DNA of 47,353 nucleotides from Auxenochlorella pyrenoidosa (taxonomy: Eukaryota; Chlorophyta; Trebouxiophyceae; Chlorellales; Chlorellaceae), in the NCBI GenBank assembly GCA_001430745.1, contig KQ481977.1, positions 964,803-1,012,155 on the forward strand, given 5' to 3'. Below are positions 17,443 through 27,600 of this stretch, piece by piece. A program made the translations under genes and the position numbers. Numbering within the stretch: position 1 is the stretch's first letter; the number at the start of each line of letters is the position of its first letter. The notes beneath the pieces were generated by a model. That model saw only the letters and a list, made by a program, of their open reading frames with translations. It was not told the DNA's origin and did not search any database.

Positions 17443-19141
17443 TCAGCTGCCAAATCCGCTGCTGGGCTTCCGCCCCTTTGCCTGCTGCTTCTTGCCCGCC
17501 TTGCCGCTGCGTAGCGCCTGGCGCAGGCGGTCAGTCTCGTCCTGCGACTGCTCCTTGCGCCGCCGCTTCTCCTCTGCCGCCTGCGCCGCCTTCTTGGCCC
17601 GCACCTTGTCCTGAATCTGCGGCGGCATGGAGGGCATCAGCGTCAGCAGCAGCGTCAGGGCGCAACCAGGACAGTTGATCAACAGGAAAACAATCGGCTG
17701 ACATGGCTTGTTAAGGACGCGTCCAGCAAGTGGTACATGGGTGAGGCCCAAACCACAGGCCCGCACTTTGGTGCTGCTGCAGCAAGCAGGAGCAGTAGGG
17801 AGCACACGCGAGTGCCCTCCCACAGTGCCGGCAGCCTGCAGGCGGCCTCCTCCGCCCATGCCAGGGCTTTGTCCCTGCAGGCCACGCAGCCCCCGCCCAG
17901 GGTGCCCCCCCCCACCCCCCCACACACATACACACACCACCCACACAAACGGGACGAGCCGGGGAGGGGACCCCTGCTGTCCGCGCCGCCACCGAGACAC
18001 ACACACGCACGCACGTGGCGGCACGCATCACGGGCCCCACCTGCTCCTTGAGCGCCTCCAGGCTCATGGGCGCCCCCTGCGCCGTCCCATCCCTGTCCAG
18101 CATTACGTAATCCGCCAACTTGCTGCGCAGCGCTTGCTCCTTGCCAGGGGCCGCGGCCGCCGGCCCGCCGTCAACGCCGCCCGCCGCCGCCGCGTTTGCG
18201 GCGCTGCCCGGGCCGCCGCGCACCGATGCCAGGGTCTCTGGGTCGTGTCCAGGCGGGGGCTGCTGCGCCTGCGCCCGCACTATGTCGGACAGAAGGCGGC
18301 TCAGCGGCTTGTCCAGGATGGTGGGGGTGACTGCAAAAGGGCAAGGGGGGAAACCAGGGGGTTTAAGGGGTGTGTTTATAGACAGGGCTGGGGCAGGGGA
18401 GGCGATGACAGGCTCAGCAAACAGTTGGGCGTTCCGTGCATGGCTTTGGCACATAAGGGGCCACAGCAGAGGCGCCGAAACAGAATCCCGGCCACAGCGG
18501 GCAGCCGGCAGTCAACCAGCGAACCCACAGCCGCTTGCCTGACGCAAACGCCGGCGCCTCGAGCCCCGTGTGCTCGGTCCACCCCTCCATCAGCGCCACC
18601 TGCTCCTCGCCGCTCAGCCCCGAGAAGAAAGCCACCGGGGGGGTTCCCGCTGGCGGCAATTCCCAGGCGCGTGCGGGCAGCGCGGCCGCGTCGGGCGCTC
18701 CGCCCACGGCCTCCCGCAGCGTGCCGCCGGCCACCAGGGCAGCCGGGCAGGGCGACACCACAAAGCCCGGCTCCATTTGGCCAAACCAGGCCTGCACAGC
18801 GCCGCAGTCTGCCTGGGGCAGGCCCACCAGCAGCAGGCCCTGTGGTGCAGCAGCGGCGGGTGGGCGCAGGAGTGAGGGCAGGCAGGGAGGGCCCCAGCAG
18901 GGAGGGCCCCGTTGGCACTGCCGCCGCTGTGCTGCCCATCAGCGTGCTGCTGCCGGATGCAAGGCAACCAGCTCGAGCTCACCCTGGGACCAACGGCCTC
19001 CGCCTTACGCACGTCCTCCAGCATCGCCGGATCCAGCCGCTGCGGCACAACGACACGGCGAGGGCCGCCAGCAGAGGGGTCGACCAGGCCGCCGCCGCCG
19101 CCCGGTGCTGCTGCCAGTGACACTGGTGTCGTCCTGCTCAT
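17443..19141 (-). CDS. Unrecognised 307-aa protein with basic C-terminal tail
   Basis: Exons on the minus strand: 19141-18983, 18839-18539, 18330-18041, 17616-17443, joining to 307 aa. The N-terminus is low complexity (MSRTTPVSLAAAPGGGGG). A folded core spans about residues 50-230. It includes GLLLVGLPQADCGAVQAWFG, VAFFSGLSGEEQVALMEGW and, across a splice junction, VTPTILDKPLSRLLSDIV. The FFSG...E...TPT...LL pattern loosely recalls the uncharacterised DUF3783-type fold, but I cannot confirm this. The last 58 residues are highly charged (KRRRKEQSQDETDRLRQAL) and end KGRKPSSGFGS, suggesting a coiled coil or nucleic-acid contact. The intron after exon 2 uses a GC donor (CAG|GCAAGC at 18538), the only choice that keeps the frame. 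The frame is also open upstream to an ATG at 19246. No function is assigned. Confidence 0.78.
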
Positions 19142-19458
19142 TCTAGTGCCGCAAGGGGCCTTGATTGAGCGCTCTGGTCGCGATGGCACCCAAGTTGAGG
19201 CGGCAGGGCGGCCGCAGTGAGAAATGGCAGCCGGCATGGTGCCCATCGCAGTCGGAGTTCCTTACAGGCGCTTGTGCACTGTTCTGGAGAATTACTGAAG
19301 AAGAATGCATGTCGAGCCACCCCCCTCGGCATGCCAAGCAAAGTTCAGCTGTCGGCATGCTGCGCCCTCGTCACATCGTCCAGTCGAGACCCCAAGAACT
19401 TAGTCTCCTGTTCAATTGTTGCTAAAGAGGGCAGCCACACGTTCATACAGGCTCCCGC
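19142..19458. promoter_or_regulatory. Short divergent promoter region
   Basis: The unrecognised minus-strand gene and the ALKBH gene start back to back about 320 bp apart, so the region must hold both promoters and 5' UTRs. No specific element was recognised. An alternative upstream ATG for the minus-strand gene would shorten it to about 210 bp. Confidence 0.4.
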
Positions 19459-20767
19459 ATGTCCTGGCGGAGTGCTTCCTGCTGCACCGCAACCCTAGCT
19501 CGCTGCGTGGAGCAGCAACTACGATCGTGGCGCTCAATGAGCAGCATCAGGGCCGCAGGCGATGCCGAGGCTGCGCCACCGGCAGCTGGCAGGCGGGCGG
19601 CGGGCAGCGGCAGGGCTGGCGGCAAGCGGCAGCGCCTGCTGGCTCCTCTCCCGCCTGACAAGGCGGACAACAAGCCCAAGGCCAAGGGCACTGGGGCGAT
19701 CACTTACCTGGAGCCCAGGCCAGGGCGCATCGTGCTGCCCGACGGCACGGAGCTCACATACAGCGCCGACAGGGTGCCCGCCGCCGAGGCTTCGGCGCTG
19801 TTTGCCACGCTGCACCGCGAGCTGCCGTGGGAGCAGCGCAGCGTGCGCATCATGGGGCGCAGCCTGCCGCAGCCGCGCCTGGTGGCCTACCAGGCGGACG
19901 GGCCGGAGCTGAGCTACACCTACTCGGGTGCCACGCTGGCGCCCGCGCCCTGGCACCCGGCGGTGCGCCGGCTCAAGGCGCTGGCAGAGGCAGCCTCGGG
20001 CGTGCGCTTCAACGCCTGCCTGCTGAACCTGTACAGGTGGGGCTGCAGTGGCCTGCGGCGCCATCGGTTTTGGGGCCGCAGGTTTCCGGCTGCGCGTGCC
20101 TGCTGCCAAGCCCTGCCTGCTGGCGGCGCTGCGTGCGTGCCTGCGCGCCCGTGGCTCCAGTCTGGCTGGGGCCCCACTTGCAGTTGCTGGCCCACTGCGC
20201 AGGAGCGGCAGCGACTCGATCGCGTGGCACAGCGACAACGAGCGGCTGTTTGGCGAGCGGCCCGTCATTGGTGAGCCCCGCGGCCGGGCACAGGGCAGAG
20301 GCCATTCGCTGAGCCTCCAGCCAGGCCAGCGAGGGGCGCGCAGAATGTCACAGTCAAGGTCACAGTCAAGCTCTGAGCAGCCACGTATGTTTTGAGCTGC
20401 CGCACACGTCACCAGGTTCATGTGTCCTTGGTGACGCCGAGGCGAGCGGCTGGATTCCCAGCATGCCCATGCACCTGCCGCCCGCGTGCCCCGCCCCGCC
20501 GCAGCCTCGGTGTCGCTGGGCGCGCCGCGCGACTTCCTGCTGCGCTGCAACGCCGACCACAGCGTGAGGTACCGCTTCCGCCTGGGTGACGGCGCGCTGC
20601 TGGTGATGGGCGCGGGCGTGCAGCAAGGCTGGATGCACAGCGTGCCGCGGCGCGCCGGCGCGGCAGGCAAGCGCATCAGCCTCACGTTCCGCACCATCCT
20701 GGCGCCCGAGCGTGGCAGCGGCAGCAGCAGAGGTGGCGGCGGTGTCCACGAGGGTGCCGGCAGCTGA
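19459..20767 (+). CDS. AlkB-family Fe(II)/2-oxoglutarate dioxygenase (ALKBH2/3-like)
   Basis: Exons 19459-20036, 20203-20270 and 20505-20767 join to 302 aa. The family oxidatively removes alkyl groups such as 1-methyladenine and 3-methylcytosine from DNA or RNA. The iron site is complete: HSD in IAWHSDNE (H202, D204) and the distal His in GWMHSVPR (H260). The 2-oxoglutarate and substrate arginines are in KRISLTFR (R272, R278). Other family marks are NLYRSGSDSIAWH, ASVSLGAPRDFLLR and LLVMGAGVQQGWMHS, which place it nearest ALKBH2/ALKBH3 rather than bacterial AlkB. The first ~60 residues are Arg/Ala-rich and could be an organellar or nuclear targeting stretch. A second ATG at 19537 gives 276 aa and is nearly as good a start. 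Substrate (DNA or RNA) cannot be read from the sequence. Confidence 0.92.
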
Positions 20768-21485
20768 AGCGGCATGCTTGCAGGGAACATGCAGGCACGC
20801 AGCCAGCTGGGTGCTCACGCACGAGGTGGGCTATCAGAGGCCGGCTCTACGCTGTTGTTGCATTCCGCCCGCCTGGGCTCAGTGATACGGGGGTGGTGGG
20901 ACAACTGCCCGCTGCCACAAGTTCTCAACCTGCCGAGCACCCTCAAGGAGGATCATGGCTCTCTATGCATGTATGCTGCACCAGCCTCGGTGGTCACCAA
21001 GCATGCAGGTGCTAACTGCGCTGGCATGACGCTGCGCCTGCTGCGCCTTCCACTGATAAATGAGGTCTCTTTGCCGCCGCCGCGCCATTTGCAGCTCTTC
21101 CGCCGCCTGGCATCCGCACGTCCATCGATCCGTCTTTCGCCCTCCAGCAGGCGAGTGGAAGAGCGCGAAGGCGGTTCGGGCGGAGCGGAATTTGAGGCCA
21201 CTGCTAGCCTTTGCTTCGCCAGATGCTCTTCGGGCGTCGCAGCGTTGCAGGGCGCCGTGGCCGCGCGGCCGGGGGCCCATCCCCTGCTTGGCAGACAGTG
21301 TACCCGACTTTGACCTGCAGGGCTGGCCGAATGCTGCCCCTGTCCCTCCTCCAGGCAGCCCTGCAGAATGATGCGCACCACCAGCTCTCAAGTATTGGTC
21401 TCTACTCTGCCTGCAGGGGACGGCAGCAAGTGTTCTCCGTCCCGCACCGCGCGCGCGCCTGCAACCGCCGCGCTCCGCCGCAACC
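20768..21485. other. Intergenic, no gene seen
   Basis: The stretch separates the ALKBH gene from the membrane LysM gene, both on the plus strand. Open frames in several phases look like composition artefacts. The promoter of the LysM gene should be in the 3' half. No repeat, RNA gene or TGTAA signal was seen. Confidence 0.5.
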
Positions 21486-24394
21486 ATGCGGGCCCTCCTG
21501 CTGCTGGGCATCCTGCTGGGTGTCAGCTTTGCTGGGGCATCTGTTGACTGTGAGTTTTTTACGGAGAATATTGTGACAATGCTGGCAGACTCAGCTGCGT
21601 TGGGGTCCCCGCCGCTTGCACCAGCACCCACCACTCTGCCCCCTCCTGCACTCCCCGCCCTGCAGACATCTGCCAGACCTACGTTGTGCAGTCCGGGGAC
21701 TCTGTGTACAGCATCTCCAACAAGCTTGGCGTGCAGATGGACGACCTGCAGGCCTCGCTGGAGCAGTGCGTGGGGTTCACAGGCACCCTGCAGGTTGGAC
21801 AGAAGATCTGCCTGACCGGCTGGGTGCCCGCCTGCGAGTACGTCATCGACTCGGGTGGGTGCTGGGCAGGGGAGACCTCCCCTGAGGCTTGCTTCAGCGA
21901 ATGGAAAAGAATTGAAGAAGCACTCGGTCACCCTCGTGCTCCATGTCAAACAGGCCTGCCCGCCTGCCCTGACCTCTTGTTCCCGCACGCCCTGCAGACG
22001 GCGTCTCGAACTGTAAGGTCTACCAGGTGGGTTTGGGCAGGTCCTTTTGCTTCACCTGCTCCTTTCAAAGCCTACCTGCAGCTCTCTCAGCCTGGCCTGC
22101 CCCTCCTCCGTGCAGATCCAGTCCGGTGACACCATAAATTCCATCGCCTCCACCTTTGGCATCTACGCCCAGGCGGGTGCTTGTCGAGGGCGGGCAGAGC
22201 TTAGGGGATTTGCTGCCGAGCTTAACCACTCTCTATAGGCGCAGCCACAGTGCTTGCTTTGTCCTTTGAAAATCCCTTTTCTCCAATTGTCATACCCTTC
22301 TCTGTGCAGGACCTGAAGACCCTCAACGACGACCTCATCAACGGTGTGCTGCAGCCTGGCAGATTCATCCGCCTGCCGCCCTGGAGCTCCAGCTGCCCAG
22401 ACCCAGACTCTGATGCCCAGTCCTGCCGCGTCTACACTGGTAAGGCGGGCAGTGATGGGATGCTTGGCAGCATGCTGGCTGAAATGCGTCCTGCTCCCGC
22501 ACCGCACATCCCACCTGGGCGGTGCCTCTCCACCTGTGCTGCTCCGCAGTCCAAGCTGGCGACTTCATGTTTGGCATCGCCTCCATCTTTCGCGTCTCCC
22601 TGGCTGACCTGCTGGCCGTGAACCCGGGACTCTCCGAGGGCAGCTACCTGCAGGCGGGCCAGCGCGTGCGCATCCCGCCCTTCACCACCGCCTGCGGCAA
22701 CGGTGAGCAGGCAGGGCAGGGGGCGGTCGGCTGCGCAGGCATGGAGACCGGCCCCCCGACCTTTTGCCGCTGTCCCTATGCCTGGTCATCCTGCTTTCCT
22801 GCCTCGTGCTGACTGGCCACCCAAGCACAAGCCCTCCCCTCCGCCCTTACCCCCCTAAAGGCATCGTGGCTGTCCCCGACACTACCGGTGTCTTCTCCTG
22901 CCGCGCCTACAAGGTCAAGATGGGCAACTCCCTGTCATCCATCGCCCTGCTGTTCCAGACCACTGTGAACGCTCTGGTGGGTGCCAACCCAGAACTCTTC
23001 GACCCATCCCTGCTGACGTCCGGCAAGATCGTCAAGATCCCCCCCTTCCCCGGGGAGTGCGTCGGCGGCATCCTGATTGAGTGAGCGCACGCGCGGGAGG
23101 GGGTCTGGGCTGGTGTCGCGGTGCTTGGCTTGGGTGGGCAGAGACCCGGATCATTGGTATTGGTAGTGCTGCAGTGTTGGATCCCTGGTCCCCATGAAAC
23201 AACCTCTTCTGCCTCCACCTCCCTGCATCGCAGCCCCGCCAGCAGCGCGCCCGCCACGCCCGCCGGTCCCATCTCCTCGCCCACGCCCACCCCCAGTGCC
23301 ACGCCCAGCCCCGCCACTCCCTTGCCATCACCCGTGGTCCCCTCTCCCTCTCCCTCCCCTGTGGTTGCAACTCCTTCTCCCTCACCGGTGGTGGCCTCCC
23401 CATCTCCCTCCCCCTCCCCCTCGACCACGCCCTCTGCCCCAGCCCCTCTGACTGGCATCAAGGTGTCTCTCACTTTCTCCGGCGTGGGCCCCACCACCTT
23501 TGCTGCCACAAAATCCGCCCAGCTGGCCGCCTCCCTGGCCTCCCTCATGGGCATCCCGGCTTCATGGGTGTCTGTGGCGGTGGCGGCGCCCGCTACGCGC
23601 CGCCTGCAGGCCGCGGGCGACGCCACAGCCATAACTGTCACCATCCCCTCCTCGGACCCCACCGCCGCCGCCGCCAAGCTGCAGTCGGCCGTCAGCAGCG
23701 GGGCCGTGGCATCGATGCTCAGCCAGCTGGGCCTGACGCTGGCAAGCAACTCGGTCTCCGTGAGCTCCTATGGCACTGCCGCTCCTACTCCTGACTCTCC
23801 CAGCCCCTCTCCCGCCACCTCCCCGCCCGCCTCTACTCCCAGCGCCAACAGCAGCGGTTCTGGCAGCAGCAACATCGGCGCCATCGTGGGTGAGAAGCAG
23901 GGGTTCCCGGGGGGCTGAGTGACGTTTTGACAAGGTGTGCAGTGGCAGCACGGCGTTGTTGGTGCGCTGAATGCTGATACTCGTGCATGCACACCCACCT
24001 TCTCAACCCCTACATCCTCACCCCCGCCCGCAGGCGGCGTGGTGGGCGGCGTCTGCGGCACGCTGCTCGTGGCGGGCCTGGCCTGGTTCTGCATCAAGCG
24101 GCGCAAGACCGCGGCCGCTGCTGGTGGGGACGGCGGCCTGAGGACCAGCTACGCAGGTGGGCGCCAGCTAGAGGGGCCTGGTGAGGAGGTTGCCCACTCG
24201 CGCCCGACTGCGTTGCACCCATACAACGCCTCGCCCTCTTCCCCTCTCTCGCAGGCGCCACTGCCCAGGTGTCCACGGCTGGCGGAGGCCTGACCGTCAA
24301 GGCGCCCGCCAACCGGCTGGCCATGGACACTGGCATGTCCTCGTCCCCACGCAACACAGTGACCCCGCGCACCCGCGTTAATCAGCTGGCATGA
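21486..24394 (+). CDS. LysM receptor-like membrane protein: signal peptide, four LysM, Ser/Pro stalk, juxtamembrane domain, TM, short tail
   Basis: Exons: 21486-21549, 21666-21854, 21998-22026, 22116-22172, 22310-22439, 22550-22702, 22861-23080, 23234-23889, 24034-24156, 24255-24394, joining to 586 aa. A signal peptide (MRALLLLGILLGVSFAGA) is followed by LysM units at about 23-75, 90-140, 152-204 and 219-275 (cores YVVQSGDSVYSIS, YQIQSGDTINSIA, YTVQAGDFMFGIA, YKVKMGNSLSSIA). Then come a Pro/Ser stalk of about 70 residues rich in SPSP, an alpha/beta-looking domain at about 355-460 (GIKVSLTFSGVG, RRLQAAGDATAITVTIP), and a TM helix near 500-522 (VVGGVCGTLLVAGLAWF) followed by KRRK. The basic/Ser cytosolic tail of about 60 residues has no kinase domain. 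The fourth intron has a GC donor (22173). It is a plausible glycan sensor or wall-membrane tether (inference). The juxtamembrane domain and TM match those of the deacetylase-LysM gene downstream. Confidence 0.9.
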
Positions 24395-24537
24395 GGCGCC
24401 TGGCCGACCTGCCCTGCCTTGCCTTGCTTGTAGGCGCCTGCCCTTGCTTTTCTCTCGCCAGCACTCGGTCCTTGCTCTTCTCCTGTCCTGCTATGCGGCT
24501 GCAATTACGCCCGACCTGTTTGTTCATGGGCCAGCAA

Positions 24538-24542
24538 TGTAA
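24538..24542 (+). terminator. TGTAA polyadenylation signal of the membrane LysM gene
   Basis: TGTAA is the usual poly(A) signal of green algae. This one lies 144 nt after the stop codon. Confidence 0.55.
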
Positions 24543-24623
24543 ACCATGTACGAGCAATAGGAGTACCAGGGAAATGAGAAAGGGAGATTAGGGGGAGGAT
24601 GGCAGCGCGACTACATCGGCACT

Positions 24624-27600
24624 TCAAGCCCTCTGCTTCTTGGGCTTGGGCCCGCCCTGCTTGGCCGCCTTGCCGCCCTGCTGCTGCTTTGCCTTCTTGT
24701 CCTGCTGCTCTGCTGCCGCTTTGCCTGCCTGCTGCTGCTTGCCTGCCGCCTGCTTCCCCTTCTTCCCCGCCTTGGCCTTCTCTGCCTGCACGGTGCGCAG
24801 CACACCTGACTCCCACAGCGCAGTTGCCACCTGGAGCAGGAGGGAGCAGGCATAGGCCAGGCGGCACGAAATGAGTTAGGGGCTGGGAAGGAAGATGCGG
24901 GTGCCCGGGTGTGGGTGGGGTTGGATGGGGTCAGAGCGGTCCATCCGCCAGGGCAGTACGCGGAAGTGCAGACGGTAAGCACAGCCTTGGTTCCGACCAT
25001 CCTGGGAGAGCACGCCAATTTCCTCGCAACCCAGCAGAACAGGACACCCCTCTCAGCGCCGGCCCCCTCCCTGAGAGCCGGTCCCCCCCCTCAGCGCCAA
25101 CCCCCCCTCAGCCCCCCGCCCACCTGCAGCTGCAGGTCGGGGTCTGGCAGCGCGATGGCCGCCACGGGCAGCGGCTCGCCCCCGACGTCGGCCGCGCTGC
25201 GCAGCAGCTGCACCAGCGCGGGCGCAAACTCCGCGGGGAACACCAGGTCCTCCTGGGGGTCCTCCTCCTCGTCCTCGTCCTCATCGTCGCTGCCCTCGTC
25301 TTCACTGTCGTCGCTGCCGCTGCCGCTGCCCCCTCCCTCCTCCTCCTCATCGTCCTCGCTGCCCCCCTCGCCCGCGGCCGCTGGCTGCTTACGCTTGCGC
25401 CCCAGGGCTGCTGCCGCCGCTGCTGCCCGGGCAGCCAGCTTCTCTGCAAAGGCCGAGGGCAGGCGGGCGGCAGGGCAGGCAGCGTTGGCAGAAGAGCCTG
25501 GGGGTGGCTGACAGTACCTTCAACATCACATGAAGGCAGGGCAGGCTGTCGGGCACGCTTGGGCCCCGGTTTCCGCACAAGCACGGCAACAAACAACATG
25601 GCCGTCTGCTTTGCTGCAAGCAACAACGGCGACCGCCCGGCAGCGCGCTCACCCTCGCCGTCGTCCTCGCTGCCGCTGTCAGAGCCGGTCCCGTCCTCGT
25701 CGCTCGACCCCCCATCCTCCTCGTCCCCGCCGCCCATCATGTGGCTCCCTCGGTCGTTGCGCAGGCAGCTGACCAGGCGCACCCAGGCGGGGGGCGCGCC
25801 GGTGGCGCCGCCGCCGCCGCCGTGCCCATGCCCTCCCTCCTCTTCTTCGTCCGAAGAGCCATGGCCGTGGTGCTCCTCCTGGCAGCCCGAGCCGCAGGCC
25901 GGGCCGTGTACATGCCCATCATGCCCCTCATGCCCGTGCCCATGCTCGTGCTCGTGATCCTCCTCGCAGTCGGGCCCGCAGCCGCCCCCCTCCCCTGCAC
26001 AGACGCGCACGCAGCGGGGGCGATGAATGGGGCTGCCGGCATGCCGGGCGCCTGCGCTGACCTGCCTGCAGCTGCCGCGGCCGCTGCTAGCGTGGCGGCC
26101 GGGGCCCGGCAGAGCAGTCGCGGGCGGCACGATGCGCCGCCCGTGCTGTGGTGTGCTGCGACAGCAGCGAGCAGCCGCAGCGGGCAGGCACACTGCCGGC
26201 GACAGTCAACCACCCGGCATGCGCCCAGCCTGGTGCCCAGGAGGCCCAGCCACGAGCAGCTGCCGGGGCAGGGCCCAGCCCACTCACTCGTGCTCATGGG
26301 CACCAGGCGGAAGTAGGAGGTACCCACGCACTGCACCGAGTCGGCCGGGGTAGGCGGCGGCCCGGGGGCGGGCAGCTGCTCCGGGTGGGGCGGCAGCCTG
26401 CGCGGGCAGGGAGGGCGGGGCCGGGGCAGCTCGCTTGGCTCACCATTAGTGGGCAGCCGGGGGCGTTGCTGGGGGAGTTAGGACGCATGCCCTGCGCAGC
26501 CCGCGGGCCTGCCCCAGCGACCCCGGGCGCAGGCGGGACAGCAGGCAGGTAGAGAGGCGCAGAATTAGGAGCAAGGGTGCAGAACCCCCCCCCCCCCCCC
26601 CCTGCCCAGGCCCTCCCATGCCTCGCCTGTGCCGCATGAAGTCGTCCGCCATGGCATCCGCCGCTGTGGTCAGCAGGCGCGGCCCCAGGCCCTCCCCACC
26701 CTCCAGGCAGTTGGCCAGGGCGCGGCAGGCCGCCGCCAGCTGCGCCGCCAGCGGCTGCACGTCGCCGGCGGTGGCCTGGGAACGGGCCTTGCTGCCGCCG
26801 GAGTGCTTGGCCGCTGCGGCGACGACGGCGGCGGTGCCCTCCTCCCCAAACCCGCCAGCGCCCGCGGCCAGCTCGGCCGCGGCGGCGGGGCCCAGCGCGG
26901 CGGCTGCCAGGAAGCCGGGCGGCAGGCCCGCCTTGAGGGGCGGTGGCAGCAGGGGCTGCAGGGCGGGGTTGGCCAGCGCCACCGACACACCATACTGCAG
27001 CAGGTCGGCGGCGCTCCAGCGCTGGTAGGTGGAGACGGTGAGGTGGCCAGAGGGCCCGCCCTGCTGCGCGGTGGCGCAGTGGATGGTGCCGCGCGGCAGG
27101 TAGAGCACGTCCCCCACCTGGGGGGGAGGCCGGGGGCAGGGGCGGGGGGTCAGCTGGGAAGGCGGCGGCAGCGCAGCGCGGCGCAGCACGCGGTGCGGGC
27201 CTGGCCAGTGGGCGGTGGAGAGGACGGCAGGGCAGACGACGGGTAACAGGCGCCCACAACCGCCACACCACGGTTCCAGGCTTGAACCGTTACAAGGAAA
27301 CTTGCCTCCAAAGGAAATGTGGCGCAGTGTGTGCGGCGGCACGGCCGCAGGGAGCCGGCAGGCACCGACTCTGTCCCAAAGCGCGGCCAACAGCGGTGGG
27401 GGCCCCCACACTACACCCACCTCCAGGGTTAACTCCATGAAGGGCTCCCCAATCTCGGCCGGCTCCAGGTCGCCAGACACCTGCACGGGGCCGCCACCAG
27501 ATGCCACGTCAGCACGTCAGGTTGACCGGTCAAAGCACCATGCGCCGACGGCCGGGCCAGAGTCAAGTCCATTGGACGCGCGCAGCCCCGGCCCCGGCCC

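Noticed and set aside
17708..19120. 470-codon open frame on the plus strand
   Set aside because: It is opposite the spliced minus-strand gene, is rich in Arg/Pro/Ala and has no recognisable motif.
21486..24394. LysM receptor kinase
   Set aside because: No kinase motifs follow the TM helix. The tail is only about 60 residues, and the next gene is on the opposite strand.
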